Source: an uncultured Bacteroidota bacterium
Lineage (GTDB): Bacteria > Bacteroidota > Bacteroidia > Chitinophagales > Chitinophagaceae
Direction: 5' to 3'
Assembly: GCA_903882965.1 (NCBI GenBank)
Contig: CAIRZD010000276.1
Location: 1-46,909 of the forward strand
Length of the DNA stretch: 46,909 nucleotides
The translations under genes and the position numbers were made by a program. Shown piece by piece: positions 35,883 to 43,172 of this stretch (position 1 is the first letter of the stretch; each line of letters opens with the position of its first letter). Below the pieces are notes generated by a model. That model made no database searches. It was given only the letters and a program-made list of their open reading frames with translations, and was not told the DNA's origin.

Positions 35883-36095
35883 TTAGTTATTAACTTGTTT
35901 TCTATTTTCTTTTTTAAATATGCTGAATAACAGCCCACCCATAACGGCCCCGTATATGGAGCTATTAAGTGGCTTTGATGTTATAAAGCAAGTTCCGGAT
36001 GAACAACCTTTGAAATACCAATAACACCATCCGGCAATTGCCCCGATAATAAGCCCTGCTATTTCCAGTTTGTATTTTGAAAGTTTTGCAATCAT
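35883..36095 (-). CDS. Small membrane protein, DUF6132-like
   Basis: 70 residues with two membrane helices (about 11-29 and 47-60) joined by a loop with CSSGTCFITSKP, containing Cys31 and Cys36. I associate this pattern with a Bacteroidota family (DUF6132) usually beside thioredoxin or rhodanese genes. The loop Cys pair could be redox-active or bind a metal. First gene of the sulfur operon; upstream DNA has a partial FNR-like motif TGAT-N4-ATAA (36137-36148). Confidence 0.78.
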   Translation of the reverse strand: MIAKLSKYKLEIAGLIIGAIAGWCYWYFKGCSSGTCFITSKPLNSSIYGAVMGGLLFSIFKKENRKQVNN

Positions 36096-36276
36096 CTTTT
36101 AGTTTACCCGTTGTTGTTGTTATTACGATACAAAGGTGATCAGTATAATGCGCGCCGTCAGGTACATTTGTTGGATAATGTGGTTTATTTTATAAAAATA
36201 GTTGTTGAAAGCAAAAAAGATCATTGTACTGACCTAACTCAACAAAGGATCTTTCTACTACCATACCAGGTTTTTT

Positions 36277-36483
36277 TTAATCCTTTTTACCCCTTGTGCT
36301 TATTCCAAAAGGCAGGTATAAAGGGCAGAAACTAACAAAACTTGTGAGGATAAATATCCCAGACAATACCAGTAAAAGAATTGCTACCGTGCCATTGATC
36401 ACGTGTGTGAAATATAATGCAACAATAACAACAGCAATTAATATCCGTACTATGCGATCAACTATACCCATATTTTTTTTCAT
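36277..36483 (-). CDS. YgaP-like membrane protein (DUF2892)
   Basis: 68 residues: MGIVDRIVRILIAVVIVALYF, then a second helix (about 31-49) and the tail SFCPLYLPFGIST. This is the DUF2892 domain that forms the membrane part of E. coli YgaP, where it is fused to a rhodanese. Here it is a separate gene in a cluster that provides single-domain rhodaneses, so it may be their membrane partner. Single Cys in SFCPLY. Isolated by 180 bp and 71 bp from its neighbours. Confidence 0.85.
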   Translation of the reverse strand: MKKNMGIVDRIVRILIAVVIVALYFTHVINGTVAILLLVLSGIFILTSFVSFCPLYLPFGISTRGKKD

Positions 36484-36536
36484 AAAAATGTTTTTGATTT
36501 ATAAAGCAAAAATCCGCTAGCTATGGCAGATACAAT

Positions 36537-36550
36537 GGAACAAATGTTCC
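36537..36550. promoter_or_regulatory. Palindrome upstream of the DUF2892 gene
   Basis: GGAACA-AA-TGTTCC, a perfect 6+2+6 dyad, between the Crp/Fnr stop and the DUF2892 start, 53 bp before the latter. Candidate operator; it is too short to act as a terminator. Confidence 0.3.
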
Positions 36551-36554
36551 CTAA

Positions 36555-37172
36555 CTAAAGAAGTTCTATAGTATTCCTGCCCAGTTTGAGAATATTCTTT
36601 TGCTCCATAGTGCGTAGCAACCGGCTAATGGCTTCGCGGTGAGTATGTAATTCATCTGCAATTTGCTGGTGTGTAATATATATTGCTTTTGTACCGGCAG
36701 CGCGTGCCCGCTCCTGTAAGTAGTGTAATACCTGCTTATCCATATTGCTGAATGCAATAAGATCAATGACATCAATAAGTTCTGCAAAACGGCCGGCATA
36801 AGTACTATTTACAAATGTTTTCCATTCCGGATATTTGAACCAGTCATCGACTAAATTAACCGGGATCTGAAGTATCTCTGTATCCTCTTCGGCAATAGCT
36901 TTGATGCTGCTTTTTTTATTTGCCTGGCAGCAATTGATCGCCATAGCACATGTTTGGCCGGGATAAAGATGGTATAAGAATACCTCTTTGCCTTCGGCGT
37001 TTTGCCTAACGATCCGTAAAATACCTTGCAGGACTACAGGTAAAAAAAAGACCTCCTGCCCGGGAGAGATCAATATAGTATCTTTCTCTACTGATCTGAC
37101 CCTTCCAAATTTATTTATTTCGCTGAGTAGATGCGGATCCTTAAAAATTGTTTTATCCATAAATATATGCAT
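36555..37172 (-). CDS. Crp/Fnr family transcriptional regulator
   Basis: 205 residues (201 if the second ATG at 37160 is used). A cyclic-nucleotide-binding-type beta-roll (about 10-125; VLQGILRIVRQNAEGKEVFLYHLYPGQTCAMAINCC) precedes a dimer helix and a C-terminal winged helix-turn-helix (about 155-200, ITHQQIADELHTHREAISRLLRTME). There is no N-terminal FNR-type iron-sulfur Cys set, but adjacent cysteines in INCCQANKKSS could sense redox or persulfide. Head of the sulfur region on the same strand, so the likely local regulator. An FNR-like palindrome precedes it. Confidence 0.9.
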   Translation of the reverse strand: MHIFMDKTIFKDPHLLSEINKFGRVRSVEKDTILISPGQEVFFLPVVLQGILRIVRQNAEGKEVFLYHLYPGQTCAMAINCCQANKKSSIKAIAEEDTEILQIPVNLVDDWFKYPEWKTFVNSTYAGRFAELIDVIDLIAFSNMDKQVLHYLQERARAAGTKAIYITHQQIADELHTHREAISRLLRTMEQKNILKLGRNTIELL

Positions 37173-37183
37173 GAGCTAGCGAG

Positions 37184-37226
37184 CAAATTAATTTCAATAA
37201 TTTTCATCATTACTGATCAAGATCAT
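37184..37226 (-). promoter_or_regulatory. Putative Crp/Fnr promoter with an FNR-like box
   Basis: On the minus strand TTAATTTG (37184-37191; 7 of 8 to TAnnTTTG) lies upstream of the regulator ATG. An FNR-type dyad TGAT-N4-ATCA (37214-37225) is centred about 40 nt before the expected transcription start, the position used by class II activators. Suggests autoregulation. Confidence 0.4.
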
Positions 37227-37309
37227 TGTTGACTTTTTCAGAGGTGAACAAAGGCACAATAAAACATCCAAGATGTAATTATTATAAGACCGGGTATTGA
37301 TGAAGAGAA

Positions 37310-40300
37310 CTAAAAGTCAGTACCTAATGCAAAATATATGACCGGCTTTTTGATACCATCAATATTCCATGCGGCATCGAGGCGAACGAAATAACCTAAT
37401 AATGAAGTACGCAGACCGGCACCATAACCTAATGCCAAGCCGTCGTTGTTAGGTACTGTGAGCGAAAGGAATACATTATTTAGGCCATTGGCTGAGGCGA
37501 AATTTGGGTAATTATACGTAGAAGACAAGTTGCCGGTGGTGGGCAAAAATCCATTCCAGGCATCACCTGCATCTACAAACGCAACTACCTGCAGATTTTT
37601 CAGAATCGCAGATTGTATGGGCCTATGCATAAATGTGGTGAGTACAGGCAACCTAAACTCAGTATTAAAAACAAAGAAGTTATTGCCAACACGCGCATAT
37701 TGGTCGTATCCGCGTACTGTGTTTTCCATCGCCTGGAAACCATAGTTACCGGCAGGTGGTTGATTAGCATTTGCTGCCTGTTTTGGGCTTACCCAATCAT
37801 CAACGCCCCCCAGCAGGAATTCCACTTCGCTATTGCCATCTGAGTGTGCATATGCCAGGCGATTAGCTACAATAAAGTTCTTGTAGATCTTTTGATAGTT
37901 ACGAATATCGAGGCCGAAATTATAGCAACTCTTATTGCCGCCATTCAGGCCATATAGCTCTTCGCCATAAAACTTAAACTTAGTCCCGTTAGAAATATTG
38001 AGAACGGGAGTAATTGTGTTATCAAACACATATTCCAGCCTGCTGATAGAAGTATAGGCAACAGGTGAAGAAAGATCATAAGCAAGACTAAGTGTATCCG
38101 TGACCTTTTGAATTGATTTATCTTGCCTCAAGCCGGTATGAAAGCGTATGCTGCGCACCCGATCGAGTGGATAGTTAAAATCAGTCTGCACCATATTGGA
38201 GACAGATTTGAACAATTGCGGCTGAACCAATACAAGTACCCCATTATTGTCTACATAACCTACATTCTGGTCTGTTTTATCAGTGCTGCGGAAGAATAAA
38301 ACTCCCCAATCGAGGCGGCGTGTAAAGTTTTGATATTGAAGAAAATAAGTGGCCGCTGCGCCGTTTATAGGTAATTGGAAACCTGCTGTAATTTTGTGAT
38401 CTTCCATCAATTCGTTCAGGCTTAAAGTAACAAGCCCGCTGAGTGATGGATTATTAAACTGCCCTCCATTGGATGCAATAGACTGGTATTGTGAAAACAG
38501 CACGCTGTTATCCAGTTTTATGGAGAACAGATCAGGTTTGAAGCTAAGCTTGTATGGCGAAGGCTTCATGTTTAAATAGCTACTATCTGTTATCACTGAC
38601 AGCATGGAACTATCTGCATTGGAATTTGAGTTGTAAATATTATTTTGCCTGTTCCTAATTTTTCGTTTTGGTTGTGTGGTTGTGTCGGAAAATTCTGATT
38701 GGAAAGCAGTACCCCCTTTTATTAAAGGATCGGCTGGGATCTCATCATCTTTTGCGGAAGGCTTTTGTTTTTGGCCCGGCCCGGTCAATATAGCGGAAGC
38801 AGGTATAATGGTCTCTTCATTTTGAGCTGATAAAGTAGTTGGTGATAATTCTTTTGGTATTGCGTTTGTACCCGGCATTTGCAATTCATGGAAGTAGACC
38901 ATGTACTTATTTTTCACCTGGATCACATCGGCTACATCACCACTGGCCTGGTTATATTGCTGGCTGAGGATGCTGGTTGAGTAGTTGGTAATTGGTACAG
39001 CATATGCGGAATCGGCATGATGACGGTCGCGGGCAAAAAGGACAACATATTTATTAGTAACTCCATTACTATCAGATAAATAAGCAAAATTATCAAGACC
39101 ATATTGTATCGGTTGGGTAATAGTGCCTTTCTTCGCGTTTGACAACTGCAGTAATTCCGTGCTTTTGGTATTGGTGTTATAGAAGTACACGTTCATTGGG
39201 CCTGTAGGCAATTCGTTTACTGCCTCGGGTACATTTAAATTAGGTTCTGGCCTGTTTGAAAGAAACAGTATACCGGTTCTTGAACCACCACTAATAAATT
39301 CAGGTGAAACATCATCCCATACATCGTCTGTGATATTCGTCATTTTCGAGCCTTTTAATGTAAACATGTACAGATCGGTTTGGCTCTTTTTTATCGCCGA
39401 GAATACAAGTTTATCCTCATCTTTATCCTGTCCGAATGCCATACTGAGCACACGATCAAACCTATTTTTAGGGATAACGTAATCGTTAACTCTTCCTTTA
39501 AGGCTGTTATATATTCTTAACCTGACTGTATGGCCCTTTTTGTATAGAATAGCCATTTTATAGCCGGTATTGGACCAAGCGATCATGGGGTAGTTAGGGT
39601 CCGTTTGCTCGGTCATGTCTTTCTGACCACCTTCAAGGAGTGTTGCTACATCCTGTTCTTTCGCTGTTTTTTGGTCATAAACAGTGTACTCGCCATTTTT
39701 CCACACCACATAACATATGTCGCTACCCCTGGGAGATACCCGTATATTTTTTATAATGCTGTTATCTTTAGGAACTTTAAGGGCTATAAGTCCTTTTGTA
39801 CTATCCGGCATCTGCTGCTTTGAAGAATCGATGATGTATATTTTTTTATAGAAGCTTATGCAAGAATCATAAGCCTTTGTAACTTTTAGCCCGAGGCTTG
39901 CTTTATCTTTCATAGCCTTATTGAGGCTGGTTTTTTTCTGCATACTATAAAGGAGATCCTTAACAGTAGCCGGACTGTATTGTGTTCCAACAAATTTCCA
40001 GAATGCCTTTCCTGCCAGCTCAGGATATTCTTCTGCGAGCTCATAAAAACCTGTGTTAGGGCGGGCATCTAACAAGCTTTTCCATTGGCTGCTACTTTTG
40101 GCATCCCAACCATCAACCAGGTAAGCGATGTACCCATCTGTTACCCACTGAGGCAGGTTGAGCAGCAACGCATTCTTCACCATTTTTTTGAAATTATCGC
40201 CGAATATCATTCGCTCCATGACTACACGTGCCATGCCTGTTCTTATCTGATGCTGTAAATCATTATGCTCCCCGGTAAAGTAAACTACAAGCTTATCGCC

Positions 40301-40720
40301 AACTAGGTTCACTGTGCCTGCTTTTGAATTGCCAATACCCTGGGCATCGTCTTTCAATCCAATATTTGTCTGGCGATACTCCTCATAAGAGTTATAGAGG
40401 ATGATATTAAAGCGCTTGGGGAACTGCCCACCAAGCTTTTTTTCTATGATGGGAATTTCGTCCTCGGCTTCCTCGGCTACATACCTGCCCAGTTGCCTGC
40501 CCGGGCGATCGTAATGATATACCCGGAAGTGTTTGGTATCAAAATATTTCCATTGAAATTTTCGGTATTGGATACGGTTTTGCCCAAATGCCTCCAGGTA
40601 CGACTGAGCTTTTAGCTTCTGAGGCAAAACAAAGCATACAACGGCAACGATCATGAGCATGATCGCTTTTACATAAATTTTGGCAAACTGACCCAATAAA
40701 CCGCTCACTCTTTGAGGCAT
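37310..40720 (-). CDS. Outer-membrane fusion: degenerate peptidase-like domain, TolB-like propeller and Omp85-type barrel
   Basis: 1136 residues from the ATG at 40720; upstream frame residues are dropped because a signal peptide (MPQRVSGLLG...KAQ, 1-39) begins there. Order: peptidase-MA-like region (about 50-290; HFRVYHYDRPGR and LPQWVTDGYIAYLVDG), in which the zinc motif HExxH is replaced by HQIRTGMAR (157-165), so it is presumably inactive; a WD/PD40-type propeller (about 310-600; DICYVVWKNGEYTVYDQ); a linker; and a C-terminal BamA/Omp85-type barrel (about 740-1136) ending in YFALGTDF. Probably a surface or outer-membrane assembly factor. Divergent from the beta-lactamase-fold gene with 49 bp between. 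Confidence 0.85.
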   Translation of the reverse strand: MPQRVSGLLGQFAKIYVKAIMLMIVAVVCFVLPQKLKAQSYLEAFGQNRIQYRKFQWKYFDTKHFRVYHYDRPGRQLGRYVAEEAEDEIPIIEKKLGGQFPKRFNIILYNSYEEYRQTNIGLKDDAQGIGNSKAGTVNLVGDKLVVYFTGEHNDLQHQIRTGMARVVMERMIFGDNFKKMVKNALLLNLPQWVTDGYIAYLVDGWDAKSSSQWKSLLDARPNTGFYELAEEYPELAGKAFWKFVGTQYSPATVKDLLYSMQKKTSLNKAMKDKASLGLKVTKAYDSCISFYKKIYIIDSSKQQMPDSTKGLIALKVPKDNSIIKNIRVSPRGSDICYVVWKNGEYTVYDQKTAKEQDVATLLEGGQKDMTEQTDPNYPMIAWSNTGYKMAILYKKGHTVRLRIYNSLKGRVNDYVIPKNRFDRVLSMAFGQDKDEDKLVFSAIKKSQTDLYMFTLKGSKMTNITDDVWDDVSPEFISGGSRTGILFLSNRPEPNLNVPEAVNELPTGPMNVYFYNTNTKSTELLQLSNAKKGTITQPIQYGLDNFAYLSDSNGVTNKYVVLFARDRHHADSAYAVPITNYSTSILSQQYNQASGDVADVIQVKNKYMVYFHELQMPGTNAIPKELSPTTLSAQNEETIIPASAILTGPGQKQKPSAKDDEIPADPLIKGGTAFQSEFSDTTTQPKRKIRNRQNNIYNSNSNADSSMLSVITDSSYLNMKPSPYKLSFKPDLFSIKLDNSVLFSQYQSIASNGGQFNNPSLSGLVTLSLNELMEDHKITAGFQLPINGAAATYFLQYQNFTRRLDWGVLFFRSTDKTDQNVGYVDNNGVLVLVQPQLFKSVSNMVQTDFNYPLDRVRSIRFHTGLRQDKSIQKVTDTLSLAYDLSSPVAYTSISRLEYVFDNTITPVLNISNGTKFKFYGEELYGLNGGNKSCYNFGLDIRNYQKIYKNFIVANRLAYAHSDGNSEVEFLLGGVDDWVSPKQAANANQPPAGNYGFQAMENTVRGYDQYARVGNNFFVFNTEFRLPVLTTFMHRPIQSAILKNLQVVAFVDAGDAWNGFLPTTGNLSSTYNYPNFASANGLNNVFLSLTVPNNDGLALGYGAGLRTSLLGYFVRLDAAWNIDGIKKPVIYFALGTDF

Positions 40721-40728
40721 TAATCCCT

Positions 40729-40736
40729 TACTTTTG
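40729..40736 (+). promoter_or_regulatory. -7 box of the metallo-beta-lactamase-fold gene
   Basis: TACTTTTG, exact TAnnTTTG, 33 nt before the ATG at 40770; TTTG (40711-40714) lies 14 nt upstream, a shorter spacing than usual. It supports the inner start codon. Confidence 0.4.
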
Positions 40737-40769
40737 CAATACAAATTACAAAATTTATACCATTCGGAT

Positions 40770-41408
40770 ATGTTAAATGTCAGTTTTTTCACTTTCAATG
40801 CTTTTGACGAAAACACCTATATCATTACCAATGAAAAAAAACAATGCTGGATCGTTGACCCCGGCATGTACCATGATGATGAAAAAGATGCTCTCTTTTC
40901 TTTCATTACCCAAAAACAGCTACAACCACAGGCCATTATCAATACTCATACCCACCTGGACCACATTTTTGGTGTACAATCGGTGATAGACAAATATGGC
41001 ATTCCATTTGGCGTACATAAGCAGGAATCAGAGGTATTAAAAATGGCGGCAGGCTCGGCAACCATGTTTGGCTTTGATTTTAAGAACATTCCTCAACCTA
41101 CCTTCTTTATAACGGAGAATGAACCACTTTTATTGGGTGATGATGCCTTACAGGTATTCTACACCCCTGGGCATTCGCCCGGCAGCATTTCTTTTTACTA
41201 TCCCAAGGGTAACTGGGTAATATCAGGTGATGTGCTTTTTTCGGGTAGCATCGGCCGTACCGATCTTCCCGGTGGCAATACAGATACTTTGTTAAACAGT
41301 ATCCGCAAACACTTGTTTACCCTACCCGGTGAAACGAAAGTGCTATCGGGGCATGGACCTGCCACTAACATTGCTGAGGAAAAAATGCACAATCCCTTTT
41401 TGAAGTAA
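40770..41408 (+). CDS. Metallo-beta-lactamase-fold hydrolase (glyoxalase II-like)
   Basis: 212 residues. The metal motif THTHLDH gives His60, His62, Asp64 and His65; further ligands are the His in YTPGHSPGS, the Asp in ISGDVLF and the His in LSGHGPAT. The size and NTHTHLDHIFG context match small single-domain glyoxalase II/YcbL-type thioester hydrolases; a rhodanese is not fused. The preceding 12 in-frame codons lie before or on the -7 box, so the start is placed at 40770. Possible role: hydrolysis of S-acyl-thiol adducts. Cytoplasmic. Confidence 0.9.
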   Translation: MLNVSFFTFNAFDENTYIITNEKKQCWIVDPGMYHDDEKDALFSFITQKQLQPQAIINTHTHLDHIFGVQSVIDKYGIPFGVHKQESEVLKMAAGSATMFGFDFKNIPQPTFFITENEPLLLGDDALQVFYTPGHSPGSISFYYPKGNWVISGDVLFSGSIGRTDLPGGNTDTLLNSIRKHLFTLPGETKVLSGHGPATNIAEEKMHNPFLK

Positions 41409-41415
41409 CCGTGTG

Positions 41416-42144
41416 TTATATAGCGACTATCTCCCTGCCTTTTAAAACAGGTATTACGGGGTGCTGATTGGGGGTAACACAGTATTCCATTTCCTTTTGC
41501 AAACCGAAAGCAGAGAGGCGCCTGTAATGCGAACTGTCTTTGAGAAAATCAATAAAATCAATCCCCCCGGAAGATTGGTATAAATGCCTTGCTGCCCTGG
41601 CACTATCATCATTGATCTCAAAAGCATGTTGTAATTCATTGACAACCGCACCGGCAAATAAAGTATCTTCAAGATTAAACCTGTCTTTCCAAGAGGCGCA
41701 ACCCAGTATTACTTTTTCATTCCGCGCAAGGAGGTAGTTGCACAAAGCATTGAGGTTAAGAAAAGAGCCGATGATAATATCTGATGCGCCCTGCACCATA
41801 TGAAGGAGCCTTGTTCCGTTGGTAGTAGTAAGCACTAATGTTTTACCATTAATAAAATGCCCGGGATATTCAAGCGGCGAATTGCCATGTTGTAATCCCT
41901 CAGCAATTTTCCCATCACGTTCACCTGCGGTAATGCTGTTTGGTATACTTTCTCCTATAGCAATACATTCGGCAACAGATGCCACGGGTATGACGCATTT
42001 AGCACCATTATGCAATGCTGCAGTAATAGTAGAGGTGGCCCTGAAAATATCAATGATAACTACTACCGCACCATGGGTATCGTATAAATGTAGCAATGCG
42101 GGCGAAAGACATACTTCCAGGCTTGGTTTATCAACAATAGTCAT
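41416..42144 (-). CDS. comB: 2-phosphosulfolactate phosphatase
   Basis: 242 residues from the ATG at 42144 (the codon at 42150 is TTG). Family landmarks are DIFRATSTI, GERDGK, GNSPLEY, TTTNGTRL and CASWKDRFNLEDTLFAG, which cover the ComB metal and substrate pocket. The enzyme removes phosphate from 2-phosphosulfolactate to give sulfolactate. In archaea this belongs to coenzyme M synthesis; in bacteria sulfolactate has other fates. No ComA or ComC is in the window. An AATCTTTG, near the -7 consensus, ends 3 nt before the ATG. Confidence 0.93.
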   Translation of the reverse strand: MTIVDKPSLEVCLSPALLHLYDTHGAVVVIIDIFRATSTITAALHNGAKCVIPVASVAECIAIGESIPNSITAGERDGKIAEGLQHGNSPLEYPGHFINGKTLVLTTTNGTRLLHMVQGASDIIIGSFLNLNALCNYLLARNEKVILGCASWKDRFNLEDTLFAGAVVNELQHAFEINDDSARAARHLYQSSGGIDFIDFLKDSSHYRRLSAFGLQKEMEYCVTPNQHPVIPVLKGREIVAI

Positions 42145-42188
42145 CAGCAAAGATTGTGACGTAAAATAAGAAAGTTATTATTCATTAA

Positions 42189-42213
42189 GAAGCCCCCGGT
42201 TTTCGGGGGCTTC
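42189..42213 (-). terminator. Intrinsic terminator of the gld operon
   Basis: GAAGCCCCCG-GTTTT-CGGGGGCTTC: a perfect 10-bp GC-rich stem with 5-nt loop, 23 bp beyond the gldN stop. It also separates the operon from comB. The downstream U run on the minus strand is short (TTCTTAAT). Confidence 0.75.
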
Positions 42214-42236
42214 AATATCAAGAAGGTTAAATACTA

Positions 42237-43145
42237 CTAGTATACCCACATATCAGCTTCTTTGTTAAATATTTCTTCAGAAGTATGCTTTCCTTCGTAT
42301 AACGACTCCATTGGATTTAGGTTGTCCTTAAACTCAGTATTGTATGGGTTGCTAACTTTTGTGATCTTGCTGGAAAACTGGCGGCTTTCAAAAAATTCAT
42401 CCCAGGTATAACGTGCAATATCATTCTGTGGATTGTATACTTCATATTGTGCAAGCAGGTTGCGGATATCCGGGTAGTACAACCAGAACATAGCTTGCGG
42501 TCCACGATAAACATTGTTCTCGTCATATAGATCCTTAACAGGAGCAATGCCGATTATCCTTACGACCATTTGACCTTGGTTACGATCAAATATCCAGTCT
42601 TCTTTAATTCTGTATTTCCTGATGGTTGTAGGATCAAAATCTCTCTGGGTGATCTTTATTGTTTCCTGGTTAGTAATAGGATCAACAACAGTGATCGTAT
42701 CTGTGTGCCCTGCTACCGACTCCATGATATCTTCTTTACTCATCTGAGTAGTAAAACGGTCGTCAAAAGTTTTATATCCTTTTATTTTACCTGTTTTTAA
42801 GGCATCTATCAGTATTTCTATGAACATACCACCACCGGAATTTTCATCACCTGCGTAGCGGAAGGCAACATTTTGTTTTTCCCTGGTATCGATCTCCCTC
42901 CATACGCGCTTTTTCCATAAGATATCATCTTCACGGATATGCTGCCATGGAATAGGTACGGTAACACGCGAAACCTTATCATAGGCGCCGTCATTAGTTC
43001 TTGAAGGCTGCCAGTCTTTATTCACGCCTTTCTGACTGCCTGAAATTGGCTGGTCTGTAGCAGAGCCGGCCTGGCCGAAAGCAGTACCTGCTGTAAACAA
43101 CATCAGTGCCGCAGCAGTTAATCTATATGAATGCAGGATGGTCAT
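42237..43145 (-). CDS. gldN: Gliding motility protein GldN (T9SS)
   Basis: 302 residues with a signal peptide (1-24, GTAFGQ). GldN is a periplasmic part of the T9SS core that forms a ring with lipoprotein GldK. Recognised by WKKRVWREIDTREKQN, the NKEADMWVY end, and AMFWLYYPDIRNLLAQYEVYNPQND. Last gene of gldK-gldL-gldM-gldN, 27 bp after gldM and followed by a strong terminator. Confidence 0.95.
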   Translation of the reverse strand: MTILHSYRLTAAALMLFTAGTAFGQAGSATDQPISGSQKGVNKDWQPSRTNDGAYDKVSRVTVPIPWQHIREDDILWKKRVWREIDTREKQNVAFRYAGDENSGGGMFIEILIDALKTGKIKGYKTFDDRFTTQMSKEDIMESVAGHTDTITVVDPITNQETIKITQRDFDPTTIRKYRIKEDWIFDRNQGQMVVRIIGIAPVKDLYDENNVYRGPQAMFWLYYPDIRNLLAQYEVYNPQNDIARYTWDEFFESRQFSSKITKVSNPYNTEFKDNLNPMESLYEGKHTSEEIFNKEADMWVY

Positions 43146-43172
43146 AATCCTTGTAATTTTTTACTAAGTTAA

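Noticed and set aside
36131-36148. FNR box before the sulfur operon (TGAT-N4-ATAA)
   Set aside because: Only one half-site is good and it overlaps the nearest -7-like sequence, so I list it only as a weak note in the gene entry.
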